Assembly: GCA_030426865.1 (NCBI GenBank)
Contig: JAUHXN010000168.1
Coordinates: 1-6,408, forward strand
Length of the DNA stretch: 6,408 nucleotides
Source of the DNA: a bacterium
Lineage (GTDB): Bacteria; Bacteroidota; Ignavibacteria; Kapaibacteriales; UBA2268
Direction of reading: 5' to 3'
In this document: positions 1 to 5,632 of the stretch, piece after piece
Numbering within the stretch: position 1 is the first letter of the stretch
Layout: each line of letters starts with the position of its first letter
Position numbers and translations under genes: made by a program
The notes under the pieces: model-generated
The model's input: the letters and a program-made list of their open reading frames with translations, nothing else
Told to the model about the DNA's origin: nothing
Database searches by the model: none

Positions 1-804
1 AGCTTTCTCAGATATTTGTTTCAATACATCAGTGATAGTCATGCTGCCATCTTTAACATATTGTTGTTCTACTAAACAATTTTCTTTGTAGAATTTGTTG
101 ATTCTACCTTCTGCAACTCTTTCAGCTATATCAGCTGGTTTACCTTCTTCTTGAGCTTGTTGTTTGTAAAGTTCTTTCTCTTTATCTAGTATTTCTTGAG
201 TAACAGTAGATCTATCTAAGAAAGATGGGTTCATAGCAGCAACTTGCATAGCAATATCTCTTACCAATGCTTTCGACTCATCATTAATCTTTGAAGAACT
301 TACCTCTACTATAACACCCAATTTACTTCCACCATGGATATAATCTACTAAATAACCAGAAGTTTCTAAGTTTTCAAACTTACTAACTTCAATTTTTTCA
401 CTAAATTTAGCAAGTATTTCATTATATCTATCTTCTACTTTATTACCATTAATATCTGTAGCTAATAATTCTTCTTTCGTATTCGGAGATTTATCATAAA
501 CTACATTTGCAATAGAGTCAACGAAATTTACAAATTCATCATTTCTAGCAACAAAGTCAGTTTCACAAGTCACTTGAGCGATTGCCGCTTTTTGACCATT
601 TTCAGAAACTTTTGTAGCTACTACACCTTCATTAGTATCTCTATCAGCTCTTTTCTCAGCCGAAGCTGCTCCTCTTTTACGTAACTCATCAATAGCTGTA
701 GCCATATCTCCATCAGCTTCTACTAATGCTTTTTTACAGTCCGCCATTCCTGCGCCTGTTTTGTCTCTTAATTCTTTTACTTGTTGTGCTGTTATGTTTG
801 CCAT
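1..804 (-). CDS. tsf: Elongation factor Ts (EF-Ts), 3' end cut off by window edge
   Basis: EF-Ts is the cytoplasmic guanine-nucleotide exchange factor that releases GDP from EF-Tu during elongation. I translated the gene by hand from the ATG at 804; 268 codons are open to the left edge with no stop, so only the last 10-30 residues should be missing, judging from usual family lengths of about 275-295. The N-terminal UBA-like domain carries TGAGMADCKKAL (residues 16-27). The EF-Tu-contacting motif TDFVARN is at residues 82-88, followed by a core with HGGSKLGVIVEV and then IAMQVAAMNPSFL. It is the last visible gene of the rplM-rpsI-rpsB-tsf unit and lies 84 bases after rpsB, beyond a terminator-like hairpin. 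The bases before the ATG are purine-rich (AAAGAAAAGAAAAAGAA) without a GGAG-type Shine-Dalgarno, unlike rpsB and rpsI upstream. The identity is secure. Confidence 0.97.
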   Translation of the reverse strand, partial: MANITAQQVKELRDKTGAGMADCKKALVEADGDMATAIDELRKRGAASAEKRADRDTNEGVVATKVSENGQKAAIAQVTCETDFVARNDEFVNFVDSIANVVYDKSPNTKEELLATDINGNKVEDRYNEILAKFSEKIEVSKFENLETSGYLVDYIHGGSKLGVIVEVSSSKINDESKALVRDIAMQVAAMNPSFLDRSTVTQEILDKEKELYKQQAQEEGKPADIAERVAEGRINKFYKENCLVEQQYVKDGSMTITDVLKQISEKA

Positions 805-846
805 TTCTTTTTCTTTTCTTTAATGTTTCTAAAATTCAATATTTAT

Positions 847-875
847 AAAAAGAGCATCCTTTTGAAAGATGCTCT
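847..875 (-). terminator. Terminator-like hairpin (possible attenuator) between rpsB and tsf
   Basis: Read on the minus strand, AGAGCATC (875-868) and GATGCTCT (858-851) form a perfect 8-bp stem. The nine-base loop is TTTCAAAAG, and TTTTATAAAT follows directly, as in an intrinsic terminator. It begins 13 bases after the rpsB stop codon and ends about 43 bases before the tsf ATG. Because tsf has no other strong promoter that I can see, this is more likely a leaky terminator or attenuator, or an mRNA 3'-end stabiliser for rpsB, than an operon end. A rpsB-tsf attenuator is known in E. coli; similarity of function here is inference. Confidence 0.6.
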
Positions 876-888
876 AGTTTGTAATTCA

Positions 889-1773
889 TTATTCAGCTGA
901 GTCTTGTTTAACTTCAGCTTTGTCTGAGCCCTCTGAGACTTCCGATTTCTTTTTAGGCTTATCAGAAGCACCTTCTTTCTTTCTTTCTCTTAGTTTTCTT
1001 TTCACTTTCGTTTGTTCTTCACCAGAATCTTCGTTCTCTTTATTGATTCTTTCAGATTCAGCTGCCAATTCTGCACGTTTAGTCTTAGCTACTGTGTAAC
1101 CTTCAACTAATGCGTCTGTGATAACGCCTAAAATCAATTCAATTGTATTTCTAGAGTCATCATTAGCTGGAATTGGGAAGTCAACTTCATGTGGATTAGA
1201 GTTGGTATCAACTATTGCTATAACAGGAATATTCAAGTTATGAGCTTCTTTGATTGCTAAGTGTTCTTTCTTTGTATCGATTACGAATAGTGCACCCGGT
1301 AAACGAGTCATATTCTCAATACCACCAAAGATTCTTCTTAGTTTTTCTCTTTCTCTATCAAATAGTAGTCTTTCCTTCTTTGTAATCTTTTCATAAGTAC
1401 CATCTATAGACATTTTATCAATAGAAGATAATCTTTTGATAGACTTTCTGATAGTAGCAAAGTTAGTTAACATTCCACCTAACCATCTTTCAGATACATA
1501 ATTTACGTCAGCTTTTTTAGCAGCATCTTGAAGTAAATCTTTTGCTTGGCTTTTAGTACCAACAAAAAGAATATTTCTGCCACCAAGAGCTATTTCGTAA
1601 GCAGCATCTCTAGCAAGAGTAAGTAAGATTTGAGTTTTACGAAGATCTATAATATGAATCCCGTTTCTTTCATTGAAGATAAAATCTTCCATTGCAGGAT
1701 TCCAACGTCTGGTCAAGTGACCAAAATGAGCACCAGCTTTAAGTAGTTGCTCTATTTCTACATAGTGTTTCAT
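889..1773 (-). CDS. rpsB: 30S ribosomal protein S2 with long charged C-terminal tail
   Basis: S2 is a late-assembling protein of the small ribosomal subunit, bound near S1 at the back of the 30S head-body junction. The 294-residue product begins MKHYVEIEQLLKAGAHFGHL and carries RRWNPAM (22-28), RNGIHIIDLRKT (36-47), ERWLGGMLTNF (85-95) and DTNSNPHEVDFPIPANDDS (179-197), all typical of S2. The core ends near residue 228. The remaining 66 or so residues are a low-complexity Lys/Glu/Ser tail not present in the roughly 241-residue E. coli protein. The start ATG at 1773 is supported by AAGGA (1783-1779) with a five-base spacer. The gene is third in the ribosomal unit, 108 bases after rpsI. That spacer is unusually long and structured and may be a regulatory leader (see the separate entry). 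Confidence 0.98.
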   Translation of the reverse strand: MKHYVEIEQLLKAGAHFGHLTRRWNPAMEDFIFNERNGIHIIDLRKTQILLTLARDAAYEIALGGRNILFVGTKSQAKDLLQDAAKKADVNYVSERWLGGMLTNFATIRKSIKRLSSIDKMSIDGTYEKITKKERLLFDREREKLRRIFGGIENMTRLPGALFVIDTKKEHLAIKEAHNLNIPVIAIVDTNSNPHEVDFPIPANDDSRNTIELILGVITDALVEGYTVAKTKRAELAAESERINKENEDSGEEQTKVKRKLRERKKEGASDKPKKKSEVSEGSDKAEVKQDSAE

Positions 1774-1778
1774 GTATT

Positions 1779-1860
1779 TCCTTATATTTTGTGTGTTTTA
1801 ACTACTGCTAGAAAGATCTTGGTACATACAATTTGTATGCAACACACAGTACTTTCCAAC
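1779..1860 (-). promoter_or_regulatory. Candidate structured rpsB mRNA leader, with rpsB ribosome-binding site
   Basis: The 108-base rpsI-rpsB spacer contains complementary segments in the mRNA sense. TGTGTGTT (1848-1841) can pair perfectly with AACACACA (1797-1790), enclosing 43 bases. Inside lies a near-perfect palindrome CATACAA-A-TTGTATG (1839-1825), which can form a small hairpin. Shorter alternatives are TACTG (1851-1847) with CAGTA (1807-1803), which would cross the long stem, and GAAAG (1856-1852) with CTTTC (1815-1811). The long stem ends six bases before the AAGGA ribosome-binding site (1783-1779), so folding could affect rpsB initiation. S2 autoregulation through its leader is known in other bacteria; applying it here is inference. 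A weak promoter reading, TTGGAA-N16-TACAAA, also exists in this spacer. Confidence 0.35.
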
Positions 1861-1881
1861 ATGATTGATAAATAATTCTTC

Positions 1882-2268
1882 TTAACGTTTCGAGAATTGG
1901 AATTTCTTTCTTGCTTTTTTGCGACCGTATTTCTTACGCTCAACCATTCTAGAATCTCTAGTAAGCAAATCCGCATCTTTCAACTGTTGTTTCAATTCAG
2001 GATCCATTTCAATAATAGCACGAGCTAATCCTAATTGGATAGCACCCGTTTGTCCTGTCAATCCACCACCTTTTACATTAGCTACTACATTGTACTGACC
2101 TTTAAGTTCAGTTACTGCTAATGGCTTAAGGATTTTTTCTTTGTTACTTTGGAGGTCAATAAACTGATCCACATCCTTGTCATTTATAATAAACTCACCC
2201 TTACCAGGTGTGATTCTTACAGATGCAACAGAGGTCTTTCTTCGACCTGTTCCCCAAAATTGTTTCAT
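1882..2268 (-). CDS. rpsI: 30S ribosomal protein S9
   Basis: S9 is a primary-head protein of the 30S subunit, and its C-terminal tail reaches the P-site tRNA. The 128-residue product is full length (E. coli has 130). It carries GTGRRKTSVASV (6-17), the glycine-rich loop KGGGLTGQTGAIQLGLARA (66-84), and the basic C-terminus beginning LLTRDSRMVERKKYG (101-115) and ending in the invariant FSKR. The ATG at 2268 has GGAG (2277-2274) with a five-base spacer. It follows rplM after 18 bases, the nearly universal L13-S9 pairing, so the two are surely co-transcribed. Nothing odd is seen. Confidence 0.99.
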   Translation of the reverse strand: MKQFWGTGRRKTSVASVRITPGKGEFIINDKDVDQFIDLQSNKEKILKPLAVTELKGQYNVVANVKGGGLTGQTGAIQLGLARAIIEMDPELKQQLKDADLLTRDSRMVERKKYGRKKARKKFQFSKR

Positions 2269-2286
2269 TCTAACTCCGATGTTATC

Positions 2287-2727
2287 TTATATTTCTAATT
2301 TTTTTGGCATTTGTGCTTCGTGAGGATGTTCTGAACCTACATAAACTTTTAATTTCTTAGACATTTTACGTCCAAGTTTAGTTTTAGGTAACATACCTTT
2401 TACAGCTCTTTCCAAAATTCTTTCAGGGTGCTTCTCTCTTAATTCCTTTACTGGTGTGAAAGTCTCACTACCATGGTATCCAGTATGCTTGAAGTAAGTT
2501 TTCTTATCTTCTCTTTTACCCGTGAAAACAACCTTTTCAGCGTTAATTACTACTACGCAGTCACCATCATCTACATGAGGAGTAAAGCTTGGCTTATGTT
2601 TTCCTCTTATAAGTGTTGCTATCTTTGTAGCTACTCTGCCAACAGTTTGGCCCGATGCGTCAACTATCCACCATTCGGTGTTGACGTCTTCTTTTCTAAG
2701 CGATTTGGTAAATTGTCCAGTACTCAA
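2287..2727 (-). CDS. rplM: 50S ribosomal protein L13 (TTG start)
   Basis: L13 is an early-assembly protein of the 50S subunit. The 146-residue product has WWIVDASGQTVGRVAT (19-34), LIRGKHKPSFTPHVDDGD (39-56), VVINAEKVVFTGKR (59-72), KTYFKHTGYHGS (76-87), the signature AVKGMLPKTKLGR (108-120) and the C-terminal SEHPHEAQMPKKLEI. The start appears to be TTG: no in-frame ATG lies near the N-terminus, and GGAG (2738-2735) sits seven bases upstream. An ATG within that spacer is out of frame and is followed at once by TAA. This is the first gene of the ribosomal unit; a promoter candidate lies 40-70 bases upstream. Confidence 0.98.
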   Translation of the reverse strand: MSTGQFTKSLRKEDVNTEWWIVDASGQTVGRVATKIATLIRGKHKPSFTPHVDDGDCVVVINAEKVVFTGKREDKKTYFKHTGYHGSETFTPVKELREKHPERILERAVKGMLPKTKLGRKMSKKLKVYVGSEHPHEAQMPKKLEI

Positions 2728-2734
2728 TTTACAT

Positions 2735-2738
2735 CTCC
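2735..2738 (-). promoter_or_regulatory. Shine-Dalgarno site that fixes the rplM TTG start
   Basis: GGAG on the minus strand stands seven bases before the TTG at 2727, a normal spacing. The out-of-frame ATG at 2734-2732 directly abuts the GGAG and would encode only Met-stop. It is therefore too close to serve as the start and cannot give L13. Confidence 0.75.
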
Positions 2739-2754
2739 AAAATATTTCGTTTTA

Positions 2755-2797
2755 ATTATAGCTTACAAAATTAAAAGATTTATAAGAATATATCAAA
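2755..2797 (-). promoter_or_regulatory. Candidate promoter of the rplM-rpsI-rpsB-tsf operon
   Basis: Read on the minus strand, TTTG (2797-2794) is followed after exactly 20 bases by TAATTTTG (2773-2766). This matches the Bacteroidota primary-sigma pattern TTTG / TAnnTTTG, with box centres 26 bases apart as expected for -33 and -7. The predicted transcript would start near 2762, leaving a leader of about 35 bases before the rplM TTG. An E. coli-style TATAAT (2760-2755) lies just downstream but has no convincing -35 partner. The whole 79-base mutL-rplM gap is AT-rich, so chance matches are likely and the call is moderate. No terminator is visible after mutL, so read-through from mutL is possible. 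Confidence 0.45.
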
Positions 2798-2806
2798 TTA
2801 TTTGAA

Positions 2807-4615
2807 TTATAATCTGAACTTTTTTTCTAATTCACTATATGAGATTGTATAAGAAGTTAATTTCCCAGTCGGACTATGTTGTGGGTTTTGACAACTAAAC
2901 AAGTCCAAATATAACTTTTTTAATTCAGATTTACTCTTATTCTCATTAATATTTAGATTTATACTTATTGCGATAATTTTCGCTATATACTCGTGAAGCT
3001 CTTCCCTATCAACATGTTCAGTGTCTATGAAATTGTTTGAAATTCTTTCAATTATGGATTTAATATTTCCGTTTTGTATAATTTCGGGAACAGAACTTAC
3101 AATTACTGATTCATCATTAAAATCGATTACGAATCCATAATCCTTCAAATTATCAGATTGTCTTTTTAAGATTGCTAATTGTTTTTTTTCTAATTTAATT
3201 TCATCAGGAAAGAGTAAATCTTGACTTTTAGTTTGTTTATTATTGAATGTATTTAGTAAATATTCATAATAAATTCGTTGATATGCTCTTCTTTTATAAA
3301 TTACTAATAGATGTTCTTGTTCTTTTACTATTACAAATCTGTCATCTATTAATAAATATTCGAATGATTGATCTTCATTCGAATTAAAGACTGCGCCTAA
3401 ATCTGGACTTAATTCGTTTTTATTCTCTAAATTATCATATTTACTATACGACCTATCTTGTCTATAATTAAATGAAGAGTTTCTATTATTATGACTTTCT
3501 TCTAATATCTCACCAGTTTCTCTATTTACTATTAAGGGTTTATCATTAATATTTCTTTCAATTTTAAAAGGGGAATAGTTTAATTCTGTATCAATTTTAA
3601 ATTCAGGTATTAAGTTTACCTCTCTTAAAGTAGTCATTACTGCATTTTTTACAATATTATATATAAGTCTATCATTCTCAAATTTTACTTCATGCTTTTG
3701 AGGGTGGACATTAATATCTATATTATTGTGATCAATTTCTAAAAACAGAACATAAAATGGAAATCTCTTTTCTTCGAGCAACTCTTCGTAGCAAGACATA
3801 ATAGCATGATTGAGGTATCTGTTCTTTATCGTTCGTTCATTTAAGAACAGATATTGATTAGATGAATTTTGCTTAGCAAGAAATGGTTTCCCTATAAACC
3901 CATAGACTTTAATATTCTCTTCTTCATACTCCAAAGGTATTAATAAATCTTTAACCGCGTTACCTAAAGTAGCTACAATTCTAGTTTCTAAATCTGATGC
4001 ATTCAAATCAAAAATTAAATTATCATCGTCATAGAAAGTAAATCTGATAGATGGAAATGAAAGTGCAAACTTTATCATAGTCTCAGATATAGCTTTGAAC
4101 TCGCTCATATTACTTTTTAGAAACTTACGTCTTGCTGGTACATTGTAAAAAAGGTTTTTTACAAGAATCTGAGTTCCTTTATTACTATTAACCTCATCAA
4201 TTACAGGAACTTTATTCGGTTCTGATATTAATTTATAACCAAATTTATCATTTTCTGAACGGGTTATTATCTCGACATGAGCTACTGAAGTTATTGAAGC
4301 TAATGCCTCACCTCTGAACCCAAGGGATTTAATTGCTTCTAAGTCTTTCTGGGATTCGATTTTACTAGTTGCATGTCGTTTGATACTTAGCTCTAGATTC
4401 TCTTTGCTCATACCACAACCATTATCTATTATATGTATGAGTCCTTTACCTGCATTTCGCACAACGACAGCTATCTCTGTTGCACCTGAATCAATGGAAT
4501 TCTCAACTAATTCTTTGACAACTGATTCTGGTCTCTGGACAACTTCACCAGCTGCTATTTGATTAGCAATGAAATCAGGTAGAATTTTTATGATATTTTC
4601 ATTTCTATAAACCAT
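2807..4615 (-). CDS. mutL: DNA mismatch repair protein MutL, C-terminal nuclease motif degenerate
   Basis: MutL is the GHKL ATPase that couples mismatch recognition by MutS to strand incision. The 602-residue product has the full ATPase head: IANQIAAGEVVQRPESVVKE (16-35), ELVENSIDSGATE (35-47), DNGCGM (64-69), RHATSKI (80-86), SLGFRGEALASI (97-108), FYNVPARRKFLK (156-167), and the ATP-sensing lysine in INVHPQKHEVKF (Lys307, the same number as in E. coli). A polar Asn/Ser-rich linker spans about 340-410. The C-terminal dimerisation domain aligns, but the endonuclease motif normally written DQHAxxERxxYE reads YKRRAYQRIYYE (440-451), and the CPHGRP-like motif reads SPTGKL (581-586). So Asp, His and one Glu are gone. 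The gene is bounded upstream by a strong terminator and is likely transcribed alone. The base composition looks more AT-rich than that of the ribosomal genes beside it. Confidence 0.97.
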   Translation of the reverse strand: MVYRNENIIKILPDFIANQIAAGEVVQRPESVVKELVENSIDSGATEIAVVVRNAGKGLIHIIDNGCGMSKENLELSIKRHATSKIESQKDLEAIKSLGFRGEALASITSVAHVEIITRSENDKFGYKLISEPNKVPVIDEVNSNKGTQILVKNLFYNVPARRKFLKSNMSEFKAISETMIKFALSFPSIRFTFYDDDNLIFDLNASDLETRIVATLGNAVKDLLIPLEYEEENIKVYGFIGKPFLAKQNSSNQYLFLNERTIKNRYLNHAIMSCYEELLEEKRFPFYVLFLEIDHNNIDINVHPQKHEVKFENDRLIYNIVKNAVMTTLREVNLIPEFKIDTELNYSPFKIERNINDKPLIVNRETGEILEESHNNRNSSFNYRQDRSYSKYDNLENKNELSPDLGAVFNSNEDQSFEYLLIDDRFVIVKEQEHLLVIYKRRAYQRIYYEYLLNTFNNKQTKSQDLLFPDEIKLEKKQLAILKRQSDNLKDYGFVIDFNDESVIVSSVPEIIQNGNIKSIIERISNNFIDTEHVDREELHEYIAKIIAISINLNINENKSKSELKKLYLDLFSCQNPQHSPTGKLTSYTISYSELEKKFRL

Positions 4616-4632
4616 ATTCCAAAATTAAAGGA

Positions 4633-4638
4633 ATTATA
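4633..4638 (-). promoter_or_regulatory. Weak -10 candidate for mutL
   Basis: The minus strand has TATAAT ending 17 bases before the mutL ATG, in the space between the 4676-4707 terminator and the gene, so a promoter should be present here. I cannot find a good -35 partner. A second candidate, TAATTTTG, four bases before the ATG, would give a leaderless or nearly leaderless mRNA. No proper Shine-Dalgarno is seen: GGA lies only two bases from the ATG. Confidence 0.25.
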
Positions 4639-4675
4639 CATGAAAATGAAAATATGTATTGGTAAGTTGATAAAT

Positions 4676-4707
4676 AAACAAGCCCTAATTAAAATTAGGG
4701 CTTGTTT
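4676..4707. terminator. Strong, probably bidirectional intrinsic terminator
   Basis: The arms AAACAAGCCCTAATT and AATTAGGGCTTGTTT are perfectly complementary over up to 15 bp with a very short AT-rich loop (in practice about 13 bp and a small loop). On the minus strand the stem runs into TTTATTTAT, ending the three-gene unit whose last stop codon is at 4717-4715. On the plus strand it is followed by TTTTAT, so it could work either way. It separates that unit from mutL. Confidence 0.88.
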
Positions 4708-4714
4708 TATAAAT

Positions 4715-5170
4715 CTATTTTCTTGAATTGAGCTTGGAACTAAATACTTCTACTGCTTTGAATAAAGCAGAAAATACTGTTGTAGCTTTATCTATTGGAG
4801 TAGCTATACGGTTATATGATCGATTTACTAATCTTTCGTAAGGTTCTATTGAACTTAATACTCTATCTGTACCATTATTAACATTATCAATAAGCATATT
4901 AGCTTTGTCACTCGTCGTCTTCCAATGATTAAGATGTTCTAATGATTTTTCTTTCAGTTCAGACAAATCTTTTCTGGTTTCTGACATTTCCTCAAGAGTT
5001 ATCATTAATCTAGTTTTTAGAACAGAAACGTTTTCTGTTATTTTATCTAGATTTTTAGTAGTATCATTTATTATTTTCATTGCCTTTGATAAAAAAACAA
5101 TTACATAGACTACAAGAATAGTCACTGACGACAATGCTATAATAGCAATTACTTTAAGTACTTCATCCAT
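4715..5170 (-). CDS. Small single-pass membrane protein with coiled coil, DUF948-like
   Basis: The 151-residue product has one hydrophobic N-terminal segment at about residues 7-27 (VIAIIALSSVTILVVYVIVFL). A long charged helical region follows, with heptad-like spacing (for example KIINDTTKNLDKITENVSVL and SETRKDLSELKEKSLEHL). This layout resembles the DUF948 family, often found beside YtxH-type proteins, as here; the family call comes from architecture and is not certain. The protein is probably anchored in the inner membrane with the coiled coil on one side. The function is unknown. The gene begins 25 bases after the YtxH-type gene and ends eight bases before a strong terminator, so it closes that unit. 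No Shine-Dalgarno is visible before the ATG (upstream GTTGTAGTTATACTT). Confidence 0.85.
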   Translation of the reverse strand: MDEVLKVIAIIALSSVTILVVYVIVFLSKAMKIINDTTKNLDKITENVSVLKTRLMITLEEMSETRKDLSELKEKSLEHLNHWKTTSDKANMLIDNVNNGTDRVLSSIEPYERLVNRSYNRIATPIDKATTVFSALFKAVEVFSSKLNSRK

Positions 5171-5195
5171 AAGTATAACTACAACTTTGTTAAAT

Positions 5196-5621
5196 TTAGT
5201 TTTGTGATTCGTTCATTTCTTTCTTAAATGTATCTACACCAGCTTTTGTAGCCGATCTAACGTCCTCTATTTTGTTTTGAACTGACTCCTTTGCAGAGCC
5301 TGCTTTAGATTTAGCTTCATTAAGTACACTTTCAGCAGCATAAAGTAATTCGTTAGCTTGCTTTTTAGCAGAATCAATAATATTCTGAGCTTTCACTCTA
5401 CCTTCATTAACAGTAGTTGAGACTTGATGCCCAACCTTTTGTTCTGTTTCTGTCCACTTGTTATTTGCTTTACCGTATATTTCAGTGGATTTATCTGAAA
5501 TATCCTTACGTAATTCTTTTCCAGATTTAGGCGCAGTCAATAATGCAACAGCAGCACCTACTGCTCCACCAACTATGGCACCTAATAAAAAACCTTTTGT
5601 ATAATCTTGTCCGTTAGACAT
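5196..5621 (-). CDS. YtxH-type glycine-zipper membrane protein
   Basis: The 141-residue product matches the YtxH-like family in layout. An N-terminal glycine-rich transmembrane segment (GFLLGAIVGGAVGAAVALL, residues 10-28) runs straight into the family signature TAPKSGKELRK (29-39). A Lys/Glu/Ala-rich amphipathic helical tail follows, resembling apolipoprotein- or LEA-like repeats. Such proteins are linked to general stress in Bacillus, but their biochemical role is not known, and no function is assigned here. I chose the ATG at 5621 because AGGAG (5631-5627) lies five bases upstream. A longer reading from a TTG at 5636 would add only MVGVI and has no such site. The Shine-Dalgarno overlaps the TAG stop of the kdsC-like gene, so the two are translationally close and surely co-transcribed. 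Confidence 0.9.
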   Translation of the reverse strand: MSNGQDYTKGFLLGAIVGGAVGAAVALLTAPKSGKELRKDISDKSTEIYGKANNKWTETEQKVGHQVSTTVNEGRVKAQNIIDSAKKQANELLYAAESVLNEAKSKAGSAKESVQNKIEDVRSATKAGVDTFKKEMNESQN

Positions 5622-5626
5622 AATGA

Positions 5627-5632
5627 CTCCTA
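5627..5632 (-). promoter_or_regulatory. Stop codon fused to Shine-Dalgarno (TAGGAG) deciding the ytxH-type start
   Basis: The minus-strand hexamer TAGGAG contains the TAG stop of the kdsC-like gene and the AGGAG ribosome-binding site for the next gene, five bases before the ATG at 5621. Ribosomes finishing the first gene would sit on the second gene's initiation site, which suggests translational coupling. Confidence 0.8.

Noticed and set aside
1782..1976. Minus-strand open frame of 64 codons across the rpsI end and the rpsB leader
   Set aside because: It overlaps the conserved S9 C-terminus in another frame and runs through the leader; no recognisable protein and no good start site.
2473..2805. 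Plus-strand open frame of 110 codons
   Set aside because: It lies antisense to rplM, has no family resemblance, and its existence follows from the codon bias of L13 on the other strand.
4380..4562. Plus-strand open frame of 60 codons
   Set aside because: It is wholly antisense to the conserved ATPase motifs of mutL; the composition and lack of a ribosome-binding site mark it as a shadow.
4616..4627. Leaderless mutL transcript from a TAATTTTG box four bases before the ATG
   Set aside because: Only a -7-like box is present, without the upstream TTTG element at the right spacing, in very AT-rich DNA where such matches arise by chance.
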